Assembly: GCA_963840235.1 (NCBI GenBank)
Contig: CAWIYC010000003.1
Location: 186,001 to 250,000, forward strand
Direction of reading: 5' to 3'
DNA from: JBBRHQ01 sp963840235
Lineage (GTDB): Bacteria > Actinomycetota > Thermoleophilia > Solirubrobacterales > 70-9
Length of the DNA: 64,000 nucleotides
Part shown: in pieces, positions 34,506 through 42,019 of the stretch
Layout of the letters: each line of letters opens with the position of its first letter
Numbering within the stretch: the stretch's first letter is position 1
Notes under the pieces: generated by a model
Databases searched by the model: none
The model's input: the letters and a program-made list of their open reading frames with translations, nothing else
Told to the model about the DNA's origin: nothing
Made by a program: the position numbers and the translations under genes

Positions 34506-35478
34506 GCCGGAGCTGGAGCAGGGCGTCCGCTCGGTCCTGGCCGAGCAGGGATTCGCAGGGGCGGAGCTTGCGACGCTGAGCGAGATCCCCGGGGGAGCCT
34601 CCCGGCAGACCTGGCTGGTCGACGCCGGGGGGGAGCGCTTCGTCCTTCGCCGCGACCCGCCGGGAGCCGAGTCGCTTGTCCCCCAGTCGGGCGAGTTCCG
34701 CCTGATCGGACTCGCCGGCCACGCCGGGGTCCCCGTGCCGGCGCCGCTGGCGCTCGAGCCCACCGGGGGCCGCTTCGGCACGGCGGGGATGCTGCTCGCC
34801 TTCGTCGCCGGCGACTCTGTCGGACCGCGGGTGCTGCGCCGCGAGGAGCTGGAAGACGCGCGGACGCGGCTGGCATCCCAGCTTGGCGAGGCCGCCGCGA
34901 GGATCCACTCGATCGACGTCGGTGACTCGGGCCTGCCGCTCCCCGAGGGCGACCCGGTCCTCGCCCAGATCGAGCACTGGGAGGCAGAACTGGAGCGGAT
35001 CGGAGAGCCGCTGCCGGTGGTCGAGCTCGGTCTCCGATGGCTCAGGCTGCACCGGCCCGAGCCGGTGCAGCCCCGGGTTGTCCACGGCGACTTCCGCCTC
35101 GGCAACCTGATCGTCGACGAAGAGGGACTGGCAGCCGTGATCGACTGGGAGTTGGCACACGTCGGCGACCCGGCAGAGGACCTGGGTTGGCTTTGCATCC
35201 GCTCCTGGCGTTTCGGTGAGGACGGGCAGCCGGTGGCGGGGGTCGGCTCCCGTGAACAGCTGCTTGACGCCTACGGGGCCGCCGGCGGCGACAGCCCGGA
35301 ACGCGAACGGCTGCGCTACTGGGAGGTGTTCGGGAACCTCAAGTGGGCGACGATCTGCGCCCGCCAGGCAGCCGACCACCGCAGCGGACTGCGGCGGAGC
35401 CACGAGCTCGCCTCGCTCGGGCGCCGAATCTGCGAGCCCGAGTGGGACATGCTGGAGCTGATCGGCCGGGCGGCATGA
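34489..35478 (+). CDS. Phosphotransferase, aminoglycoside/choline kinase fold (ACAD10/11 N-domain-like)
   Basis: This 329-residue kinase-fold protein has a nucleotide-binding start (EIPGGASRQTWLVDAGGERFVLRRD), the catalytic loop VVHGDFRLGNLIVD near residue 201 and the metal-binding VIDWELAHVGDPAEDLGWL near 217. Proteins of this type fused or adjacent to acyl-CoA dehydrogenases (ACAD10/11) phosphorylate hydroxyacyl-CoA substrates. It is followed by a DUF6285-type gene, the pairing seen in acyl-CoA catabolic clusters. True antibiotic resistance is unlikely from the context. Start ATG 34489. Confidence 0.8.
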   Translation: MPATAEPELEQGVRSVLAEQGFAGAELATLSEIPGGASRQTWLVDAGGERFVLRRDPPGAESLVPQSGEFRLIGLAGHAGVPVPAPLALEPTGGRFGTAGMLLAFVAGDSVGPRVLRREELEDARTRLASQLGEAAARIHSIDVGDSGLPLPEGDPVLAQIEHWEAELERIGEPLPVVELGLRWLRLHRPEPVQPRVVHGDFRLGNLIVDEEGLAAVIDWELAHVGDPAEDLGWLCIRSWRFGEDGQPVAGVGSREQLLDAYGAAGGDSPERERLRYWEVFGNLKWATICARQAADHRSGLRRSHELASLGRRICEPEWDMLELIGRAA

Positions 35479-35861
35479 CCCAGGACCGCCCCGAGGCGCC
35501 GGAGCTGCTCGACGCTCTCGCCGAGTACCTCTTCACCGAGATCCGCGGTGCCGTCCCCCGGGAGGAGCGGTTCCGGGTTCTGGTTGCGGCCAACCTCTGC
35601 GCCGTGCTGGCGCGCGAGTGGCGCGTGGGCGAGGTGCCGCTGCGCGAGGACCTCGAGCTATTCGGCGACATCCTCGGCGAGGTGCCCGTCGCCGGGACGG
35701 ACACGGAGGACGTCGTTGCCGCGGTGCGTGAGGCCGAGGGGAGGTTGGCCCGCACGCTTCGCAGCGGCGCAATGGACGATCGCCTGGATCAGGTCGCCGA
35801 TCTCCTCCGCGCACACGTCCGCCGCAAGCTCGACATCGCCCGCCCGGGCTACGACGACTGA
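35475..35861 (+). CDS. DUF6285-type small protein
   Basis: This 128-residue helical protein begins PEAPELLDALAEYLFTEI and continues RFRVLVAANLCAVLAREW, ending RAHVRRKLDIARPGY. This layout matches the small proteins (DUF6285) commonly encoded directly after ACAD11-type phosphotransferases. The function is unknown; a partner role for the kinase is likely. ATG overlaps the preceding stop as ATGA. Confidence 0.7.
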   Translation: MTQDRPEAPELLDALAEYLFTEIRGAVPREERFRVLVAANLCAVLAREWRVGEVPLREDLELFGDILGEVPVAGTDTEDVVAAVREAEGRLARTLRSGAMDDRLDQVADLLRAHVRRKLDIARPGYDD

Positions 35862-35895
35862 TCCGGCCGTCAGGGGTGCTGCGAGCCGGAAGTGC

Positions 35896-36588
35896 TCAGC
35901 GGTCCTGCGAGCCGAGGGAGAAGGTGTTGAGCCCGAACCCACCGTCGATGCCGATCGCCTGCCCCGTGACGAACCCGGCCCGCTCGGAGGCCAGGTAGGC
36001 GGCCAGCTCGGCCACCTCCGCCGGCTCGGCCATGCGGCCGGCCGGGATCGCCCGGTCGAGCCGATCGAGAATGTCCCGCGGCATAGCTCTCACCTTCTCG
36101 GTCGCGACCATGCCCGGCAGGATCGCGTTGGCGGTGACTCCGCGACCGGCGTTCTCGGCGGCGATCGTCTTCACCATCCCGATCAGCCCAGCCTTTGAGG
36201 CCGAGTAGGCGACCTGGCCGGGGAGTCCGCCGGTGGCGGCGCCGCTGGAGATCACCACGATCCGCCCCCAGCGCCGCTCGCGCATCCCCGCGAGGCAGGC
36301 CTGGACCGCGCGGAAGGCGCCGCTGAGGTTGACGTCGATGTCGCGGCTCCACTGCTCGCGGGTCATCTGGTGCGCCGGGGCGATCGTGTCGGTGACGGCG
36401 GCGTTGGAGACGCAGATGTCGATCTCGCCGAGATCGGGGAGCCGGTCGGCGGTGAGATCGAGGCGCAGGTCGCAACCCTGATCGCGGTCGAGGGTGATCA
36501 CCTCTGCGCCGGCCTTCTCGAGGCGCTCGGCGATCGCCGCCCCGATGCCGCGGGCGGCTCCGGTGACCAGGGCGCGCCTGCCCGTCAC
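35896..36588 (-). CDS. Short-chain dehydrogenase/reductase (3-oxoacyl reductase-like)
   Basis: This 230-residue enzyme has the NAD(P)-binding GAARGIGAAIAE near residue 11, the CVSNAAV motif (NNAG variant) near 59, the catalytic Ser in VISSGAATG near 112 and YSASK (Tyr and Lys) near 127. The closing IDGGFGLNTFS is typical of FabG-like family members. It is convergent with the phosphotransferase operon and follows an enoyl-CoA hydratase on the same strand, so a role in fatty acyl-CoA metabolism is likely. The exact substrate is unknown. Confidence 0.85.
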   Translation of the reverse strand: MTGRRALVTGAARGIGAAIAERLEKAGAEVITLDRDQGCDLRLDLTADRLPDLGEIDICVSNAAVTDTIAPAHQMTREQWSRDIDVNLSGAFRAVQACLAGMRERRWGRIVVISSGAATGGLPGQVAYSASKAGLIGMVKTIAAENAGRGVTANAILPGMVATEKVRAMPRDILDRLDRAIPAGRMAEPAEVAELAAYLASERAGFVTGQAIGIDGGFGLNTFSLGSQDR

Positions 36589-36637
36589 GATCGCTCCCGT
36601 TGCGACAGGCCCCTGACCGCTCCGCGCGATGCCCGCT

Positions 36638-37444
36638 TCACAGCTCCGTCCGATGCTGCCCGGCCCGCCCGGCGTCTCTCTTCTCGTAGAAGCGGCCCAG
36701 CAGCTCGAGCGTCTCCGCCGGGTCGGCGCAGGTGTAGGCGTTCCAGGCCTCGTTTCGCAGCTGCTCGTCGAGGGGGCGGCCGATGGTGTCGAGAATCGTC
36801 TGCTTTGCCGAGCGCACCGCCCGCTGCGAGTTGCGCAGGATCTGCCTGGCGACCGTCTCGGCCTCCTCCATCAGGTGATCATGGGGCACGACCTTCGTCA
36901 CCAGGCCCCAGCGCAGTGCCTGCTCGGCGTCGACCGGCTCGGCGGTGAGGAGCATGTGGGAGGCGACACTGGTGCCGCAGGCGTTGACGAGCCGGACCAG
37001 GCCGCCGTCGCCGTGGTGGAAGCCCCGGCGCGCCTCGAAGGACCCGAACATGGCCCGCTCCGAGGCGACCCGTATGTCGCACGCCAATGCCGTCTCCAGT
37101 CCGCCGGCCAGGGCCCAGCCGTTGACCGCGCCGATGATCGGCTTGTAGATCCGATGCATGCCACGGGTGAATCCGTTCAGCCCCAGCTCGACGATCGCCC
37201 GGATGTCGGCCGGCCTCGCGCTCTCCATGATCGGCGGGATGTAGGTCTTCAGATCGGCGCCGGCGCAGAAGGCCTCGCCCGCTCCGGTAAGGATGGCGAC
37301 GTCGACCGCGTCGTCGTCGCGGAAGTCGGCCCAGGTCTCGATCATCAGCGCATGCACCTCGGGGTCAATCGCATTGCGCGCCTCGGGCCGGTTGATCGTC
37401 ACGTAGGCGATCCGGTCGCGCTTCTCATAGAGCACCTTCGACAT
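36638..37444 (-). CDS. Enoyl-CoA hydratase/isomerase family protein
   Basis: This 268-residue crotonase-fold protein shows YVTINRPEARNAIDPEVH near residue 14, the oxyanion-hole motif AFCAGADLKTY near 58, and GAVNGWALAGGLETALACDIR near 104. It ends FYEKRDAGRAG. The usual first catalytic Glu region reads FEARRGFHHGDGG, which departs from the consensus, so the chemistry may differ from simple hydration. ATG 37444 is preceded by GGAGCGG. It lies upstream of the SDR gene. Confidence 0.85.
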   Translation of the reverse strand: MSKVLYEKRDRIAYVTINRPEARNAIDPEVHALMIETWADFRDDDAVDVAILTGAGEAFCAGADLKTYIPPIMESARPADIRAIVELGLNGFTRGMHRIYKPIIGAVNGWALAGGLETALACDIRVASERAMFGSFEARRGFHHGDGGLVRLVNACGTSVASHMLLTAEPVDAEQALRWGLVTKVVPHDHLMEEAETVARQILRNSQRAVRSAKQTILDTIGRPLDEQLRNEAWNAYTCADPAETLELLGRFYEKRDAGRAGQHRTEL

Positions 37445-37473
37445 TGGCCGCTCCTTCCGTCGGGAGTTCGATG

Positions 37474-38343
37474 CTATGCGCTCAGCAGCGACCCGACCAC
37501 GGCGGTGAGGTCGGCCGCCCCACGGGTCACCTGCAGCCAGGTGCCCCGAATCACCCGCCAGCCGCCGACGGCGAGCAGCTGATCCCGGCGGCGGTCCCGC
37601 TCGAATGCGGACCCGGTTGCGTGGAAGCGCCGCCCGTCGACCTCGACGATGAGGCGATTCGAGGGCCAGGCGAAGTCCACTTCGAATCTCTCCCCGCCGA
37701 CGGTCACCGTCACGTTCACCTGCGGCCGCGGCAACCCGGCCCGGCGGCAGAGCTCGAGGAACCGCTCCTCCAGCTCGCTGCGGGTGAGCTGCGGCTCGAC
37801 AATCTCGTCGAGGATCGCCTGGAGCCGGCGGACGCCACGCCTTCCCGGGTTCCGTTCCAGCACTGCTTCGATCGCCGTGAGGTCGAAGAGCCGGTGGACC
37901 TCCGCTTCGCGACAGGCGCGATTCAGGATCCTCGGACTAACCGTGGCGGCAAGGTCGAGCAGGGTGCGAGCAACGCTGGTAAGGGGGATGCCGAGATGGC
38001 TGGCCCGGTCATCAACGGTCAGGGTGTCCGCGCGATGGACTGCGATCCCCGGCTGGCGCCCGCGACGGTCCAGGGAAGTGACGTCGGTCTTGACTCCGTC
38101 CTCCCGCAGCATTCCCCAGAGCGCCGCAGCAGAGTGGTGGGAGAGGAGGGAGCCCTCGCCGCAGGCAAGCACGGCGGCCATCCATCGCCCCTCGATGCTC
38201 AAGAGTGGATGACCGACGGCATAGACGCCTCGATGGAGGCGGTGGAGGCGGCCCGTCTTTGCGCGGCTTCTGACCGTGCTCGGGCGCATCCTCAACGTTC
38301 GCAGTTGACCCAGAGCCACGACGCCGTGCTGAGCTGTCGCCAA
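37474..38343 (-). CDS. AbiEi-type winged-helix plus DUF559 (Vsr-like nuclease fold) protein
   Basis: This protein has an N-terminal winged-helix part like AbiEi antitoxins (RTLRMRPSTVRSRAKTGRLHRLHRGVYAVG), a middle region (LTSVARTLLDLAA) and a C-terminal DUF559 domain with the nuclease-fold core FEVDFAWPSNRLIVEVDGRRFHAT, ending RDQLLAVGGWRVIRGTW. No toxin partner (AbiEii) lies beside it. The first usable codon is TTG 38343, but the upstream frame (HRSLDREIAELATAQHG) looks conserved and has no standard start, so the true start is unresolved. Such solitary genes have no established role. Confidence 0.75.
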   Translation of the reverse strand: MATAQHGVVALGQLRTLRMRPSTVRSRAKTGRLHRLHRGVYAVGHPLLSIEGRWMAAVLACGEGSLLSHHSAAALWGMLREDGVKTDVTSLDRRGRQPGIAVHRADTLTVDDRASHLGIPLTSVARTLLDLAATVSPRILNRACREAEVHRLFDLTAIEAVLERNPGRRGVRRLQAILDEIVEPQLTRSELEERFLELCRRAGLPRPQVNVTVTVGGERFEVDFAWPSNRLIVEVDGRRFHATGSAFERDRRRDQLLAVGGWRVIRGTWLQVTRGAADLTAVVGSLLSA

Positions 38344-38538
38344 CTCCGCAATCTCCCGGTCCAGCGATCGATGGGCGGAATCCGTCCGGTATTTCGTCGT
38401 TTTCCACCCATCGAATTCGATTGACCCAACGTGGCGGGAGGGGGGTGACTCGTGGGGGCGCGAGGATCAAGAGGTCATCACGGGGCCTTCACGAGACCCT
38501 TGATCCATCCGGGTGAGTCGAGGGTCCCGAACCCCGGG

Positions 38539-39081
38539 CTACTCGTAGACGGCGCGGATCACGGCCAGGTCGTCGGCCTCCCAGACGACCTCGCCGTCGC
38601 ACCACTCGGCCAGGTCGGCGGCGGAGTCGGGGAAGTCGTGGGCGGGGTCCAGGGGTGTCACCTGCCGTTCGGCCTTGACCACGTCCCCGATCACCAACGA
38701 GCGCGATTGCTCCCGCACGCGCCGGAACAGGGTCCGCTTGGCACCATCGTCGAGGTGGTGGATCGAGAGGACTGAGATAACCAGGTCCCAGGGACCGTCG
38801 GGGAGCGGATCCTCCATCCGCGCAAGCTGCACGTCGTCGTATGTCTCGCGGGCGCGGAAGACCATCTCGGGGCTGGAGTCGAGGCCGATCACCCAGGCGT
38901 CGGGATAGGCCTCCAGCAGGCGGTCGGTCGTCTCGCCTGTCCCCATCCCCAGCTCCAGCACGCGGTCGGGGGGAAACGGGATCGCGGCCACGGCCTCGCG
39001 CTGCAGCTCGTCGTAGCGCGGGACCTCGGCCCGGATCCGCTCCAGGTAGGTCTCGGGCTTCCAGTGGAATTGGGCGCTCAT
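38539..39081 (-). CDS. Class I SAM-dependent methyltransferase
   Basis: This 180-residue protein contains the SAM-binding motif RVLELGMGTGETTDRLL near residue 39 and the acidic VIGLDSSPEMV loop near 65. LVISVLSIHHLDDGAK follows near 100, typical of small-molecule methyltransferases such as UbiE or TrmB-like types. The substrate cannot be deduced. ATG 39081 precedes MSAQFHWKPE; the longer frame adds eight unlikely residues. It is divergent from yceD. Confidence 0.8.
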   Translation of the reverse strand: MSAQFHWKPETYLERIRAEVPRYDELQREAVAAIPFPPDRVLELGMGTGETTDRLLEAYPDAWVIGLDSSPEMVFRARETYDDVQLARMEDPLPDGPWDLVISVLSIHHLDDGAKRTLFRRVREQSRSLVIGDVVKAERQVTPLDPAHDFPDSAADLAEWCDGEVVWEADDLAVIRAVYE

Positions 39082-39128
39082 GGCTAATCTCGAAAGGGCG
39101 CCCATCGTAGTCGGCCAGGGCGCTCCCG

Positions 39129-39644
39129 ATGAGACCCCAGCCCAAGACGACCTTCGACCTCGCCAGTCTCCAGCTCTCCCACGGTGAGGGCCGCTCGGTC
39201 GAGCTCCCTGTCAGTCCCGGGGCGCTCCAGCTCGGCGGCCAGACCTATCGCCCGGCGCCGGGTCCGGCCACGGTCCGGCTCGACGTGTCCCGCACCCGCA
39301 GCGGTTACGCGATGCGGCTGCGCTTCGACCTCCGGCTCGAGGGGCCCTGCATGCGCTGCCTCGAGCAGGCAACGCTGGAGATGGCGATAGACGCCCGCGA
39401 AGTGGACCAGCCCGGCGACGAGGAGATGCTCAGCCCCTATGTATGCGAAGGCGAGCTCGACATCGGTCATTGGGCTCACGACGCGGTCGCCCTGGCCATG
39501 CCCGACCGCATTCTCTGCCGGCCCGACTGCGCCGGGCTCTGCCCCGTCTGCGGGGCCCCGCTCAACGACGCCGACCCGGCCGAGCACGAGCATGGGGGCG
39601 GTGGCGACCCGCGCTGGGCGAAGCTTCGCGAGCTCGATCTCTGA
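39129..39644 (+). CDS. yceD: YceD/DUF177 family protein (23S rRNA accumulation factor)
   Basis: This 171-residue protein has the DUF177 core: RLRFDLRLEGPCMRCLEQA near residue 65, then a carboxy-terminal C..C motif CRPDCAGLCPVCGAPLND, with LCRPDCxGLCP being the family hallmark. YceD-type proteins support 23S rRNA processing and lie next to rpmF in most bacteria, as here. The cysteines probably bind zinc. The gene starts a conserved block through rnhB. Confidence 0.92.
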   Translation: MRPQPKTTFDLASLQLSHGEGRSVELPVSPGALQLGGQTYRPAPGPATVRLDVSRTRSGYAMRLRFDLRLEGPCMRCLEQATLEMAIDAREVDQPGDEEMLSPYVCEGELDIGHWAHDAVALAMPDRILCRPDCAGLCPVCGAPLNDADPAEHEHGGGGDPRWAKLRELDL

Positions 39645-39705
39645 TCAGAGCTTGCGTACGCCGGGAGCCCGGTCTTTGACCAGGGCGCCCGCCCTCCGTG
39701 CCAGC

Positions 39706-39711
39706 TACCAT
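39706..39711 (+). promoter_or_regulatory. -10-like element of rpmF
   Basis: TACCAT within GCTACCAT ends 10 nt before the rpmF ATG. A TTGACC at 39676-39681 is 24 bp upstream, too far for a standard -35. Confidence 0.4.
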
Positions 39712-39721
39712 GTCCGCCCCA

Positions 39722-39934
39722 ATGGCGGTACCGAAGAAGAGAACATCGCGCACCCGGCGCGACAAGCGTCGCGCCAACCACGTCGCGGCCAAGCCGCGAC
39801 TGAACGAGTGCCCGCGATGCCACAGTCCTCGGCTACCCCACCGCGTCTGTCCCACCTGCGGCACATATGCGGGGCGTGAGGTGATCCAGCACAGGGTCGC
39901 CGAGGCTCCCGCCGCCCCCAGTCCGGAGGAGTAG
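39722..39934 (+). CDS. rpmF: 50S ribosomal protein L32, zinc-binding form
   Basis: This 70-residue protein starts AVPKKRTSRTRRDKRRA and carries the two CxxC pairs of the zinc form (CPRCHSP and CPTCGTY). Upstream in-frame ATG codons at 39698 and 39710 are not needed, as L32 begins MAVPKK. It lies between yceD and plsX as in most bacteria. Confidence 0.95.
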   Translation: MAVPKKRTSRTRRDKRRANHVAAKPRLNECPRCHSPRLPHRVCPTCGTYAGREVIQHRVAEAPAAPSPEE

Positions 39935-40984
39935 GTGCGGGAGCAGGCCGGCGTCTCCGTGGCCCTGGACGGCTTCGGGGCCGAGCAGGGCTTCGAAGCG
40001 CTCGCCGAGGGGGCCAGGCTCGCTGCCGCGGACGGGATCAGGGTCCGCGTCTTCGGCCCTGTGGACGAGCTCGCGCTCGAGGGCACCGACGGCATCGAGG
40101 TGATCCCGACCAACGAGTGGGTCTCCAACCGGGACGATCCTGTCAAGGCGGTGCGCTCGCGCGAGGGGGCCTCGATCGTCCGTGCCGCCGCGGACGTCGC
40201 CGAGGGTGACAGCGAGGCCCTTGCCAGCGTCGGCTCGACCGGCGCTGCGATGGCTGCCGCCACCTTCGGGCTGCGCCGCCTTCACGGCGTGCAGCGCCCG
40301 GCGCTCGCCGTCCAGGTTCCTGTGCCGGGCAAGCCCGTCCTCTTCCTCGACGTCGGCGCCAACGTCGTCGTCCGCCCGCAGCACCTAGTCCAGTTCGCCT
40401 TCCTCGGCGCCGCCTTCAGCGAGGCGGTGCTCGGTGTCGAGCGTCCCCGGGTCGGGCTGCTCTCGGTCGGCGAGGAGGCCGGCAAGGGCTCATCCGACGT
40501 CGTCGCCGCCCACGATCTCCTCAGCAAAGCACCGGGCATCGAGTTCATCGGCAACGTCGAGGGCCGCGACATCCCCGAGGCCACCGCCGACGTCGTCGTC
40601 ACCGACGGCTTCACCGGCAACATCGCCCTGAAGCTGATGGAGGGCACGGCACGGACGGTGACCGCAGCGATCCGCGACGCCGCCCGCTCGAACCTGATGG
40701 CGGCCGCCGGCGGCCTGCTAATGCGACAGGCGCTGACCGAGGTGCGCCGCGAGCTCGACCCCGACACCACCGGTGGGGCAATCCTCCTCGGCCTGCGGCG
40801 GATCGCCGTGGTCGGGCACGGCAGCTCGGGCGCCGAAGGGATAGCCAACGTAGTGCGCCTGGCTGCGCGAAGCGTCGAGGTTCGGGCGATCGAGCTGACC
40901 TCGGCCCTGCTCGAGGAGGGCGGGGCGACCCGCGGCGCCCTCGCCGAGGAGGCGCCGGATGCCGCCACCGACGTCGCCTCCTGA
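39935..40984 (+). CDS. plsX: Phosphate acyltransferase PlsX
   Basis: This 349-residue enzyme makes acyl-phosphate from acyl-ACP for phospholipid synthesis. The core motifs are ASVGSTGAAMAAATFGLRR near 108, LFLDVGANVVVRPQHLVQFA near 141, GLLSVGEEAGKG near 173 and VTDGFTGNIALKLMEG near 225. The N-terminal motif, usually DAMGGD, reads LDGFGAE. The GTG start directly follows the rpmF stop. With acpP next, it starts the lipid pair that usually precedes rnc. Confidence 0.9.
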   Translation: MREQAGVSVALDGFGAEQGFEALAEGARLAAADGIRVRVFGPVDELALEGTDGIEVIPTNEWVSNRDDPVKAVRSREGASIVRAAADVAEGDSEALASVGSTGAAMAAATFGLRRLHGVQRPALAVQVPVPGKPVLFLDVGANVVVRPQHLVQFAFLGAAFSEAVLGVERPRVGLLSVGEEAGKGSSDVVAAHDLLSKAPGIEFIGNVEGRDIPEATADVVVTDGFTGNIALKLMEGTARTVTAAIRDAARSNLMAAAGGLLMRQALTEVRRELDPDTTGGAILLGLRRIAVVGHGSSGAEGIANVVRLAARSVEVRAIELTSALLEEGGATRGALAEEAPDAATDVAS

Positions 40985-41014
40985 TGGATCGCCGGACCGA
41001 GGCGTGATAGGAAG

Positions 41015-41266
41015 ATGGGAATGACTCGTGACGAAGTCACCGCCCTTGTCCGCGAGCACCTGGCCGAGGAGCTCGAGGTGGACGTCGGGCGGATCACCGA
41101 GGAGTCCCGCTTCAAGGAGGACCTCGACGCCGACTCGCTCGACCTCTACGAGCTGGTGATGGAGCTCGAGGACCGCTACGGGGTCTCCGTCCCCGAGGAC
41201 GACGCGGCGCGGATCAGGACCGTCGGCGACGCCGTCGATTTCGTCCTCCAGCACGCGCCCGCCTAG
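41015..41266 (+). CDS. acpP: Acyl carrier protein
   Basis: This 83-residue acidic helical protein has the phosphopantetheine site EDLDADSLDLYELVMELED with Ser about residue 41. It carries growing acyl chains and is the substrate of the adjacent PlsX. ATG at 41015 or 41021 are both possible (AGGAAG lies before the first). No fabD, fabG or fabF genes adjoin. Confidence 0.93.
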   Translation: MGMTRDEVTALVREHLAEELEVDVGRITEESRFKEDLDADSLDLYELVMELEDRYGVSVPEDDAARIRTVGDAVDFVLQHAPA

Positions 41267-41272
41267 GCAGGC

Positions 41273-41965
41273 GTGGGATCGGATCCCGACCCCGCCGCGA
41301 ACCTGCTCGGGGCGCTGGTGGGCGAGTTGCCCGGGGACCTGCAGACGCAGGCGCTGACCCACTCGTCCTGGACCGCGGAGCGCTCGGCTTCCTACGAGCG
41401 TCTGGCCTTCATCGGCGACAGCGTCCTCGGACTGGCGGTCGCCGCCGAGGTCTTCGCCCGCTTCCCGGACCTGGGCTCCGGCGCCCTGACAAAGATCCAA
41501 AACCAGGCGGTGAGCGGGACCTCTTGCGCCGCGGTCGGCCGCTCCCTCGGCGTGCCGGAGATGCTGAGGGCAGCTGACCCGGGCGCAGCCAACGGCATAC
41601 CCGCAGTGGTCCTGCTCGAGGGCGAGCGCCCGCTTCCAGAGGTCACCGAGGCCCTGATCGGGGCCTGCTTCCTCGCCTTCGGGTTCGAGCGTGCCGCCGC
41701 CGCCGCCGCCGAGGCGTTCGGGCCGCGGATCTCGCTCGCGGTCGAGACCCGGATCGACTTCAAGTCGGCCCTGCAGGAGATGCTGGCGCAGCGCGGTGCC
41801 ACCGTAAGCTACGAGGTGATCAGCGAGCAGGGCCCCCCGCACGAGCGCACCTTCGAGGTGTCCGCCGTGGTCGACGAAGACGAGATGGGGCGCGGCTCCG
41901 GGCGAAGCAAGAAGGCCGCCGAGCAGGTGGCCGCAGAGCGGGCCCTGGAGGCGCTTGGCGGCTGA
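41273..41965 (+). CDS. rnc: Ribonuclease III with altered catalytic residues
   Basis: This 230-residue protein has an N-terminal RNase III domain (QALTHSSW near 26, YERLAFIGDSVLGLAV at 41-56, EVTEALIGACFLAFG at 123-137) and a C-terminal dsRNA-binding domain (FKSALQEMLAQRG to GRSKKAAEQVAAERALEAL). Compared with the family consensus ERLEFLGDS, the Glu at position 45 is Ala; the acid of the second motif (Asp in E. coli 114) is Glu 123. D49 and E126 remain. The protein should process rRNA and dsRNA, but its activity is uncertain. GTG start at 41273, 6 bp after acpP. Confidence 0.9.
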   Translation: MGSDPDPAANLLGALVGELPGDLQTQALTHSSWTAERSASYERLAFIGDSVLGLAVAAEVFARFPDLGSGALTKIQNQAVSGTSCAAVGRSLGVPEMLRAADPGAANGIPAVVLLEGERPLPEVTEALIGACFLAFGFERAAAAAAEAFGPRISLAVETRIDFKSALQEMLAQRGATVSYEVISEQGPPHERTFEVSAVVDEDEMGRGSGRSKKAAEQVAAERALEALGG

Positions 41966-42019
41966 AGCCTCCCGGTCCGGTTCGCGTCCGACCCAACCGC
42001 GAGCCTTGGCACCCCGAAG

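Noticed and set aside
34489..35478. Aminoglycoside resistance kinase
   Set aside because: The DUF6285, SDR and crotonase neighbours point to an acyl-CoA-type phosphotransferase.
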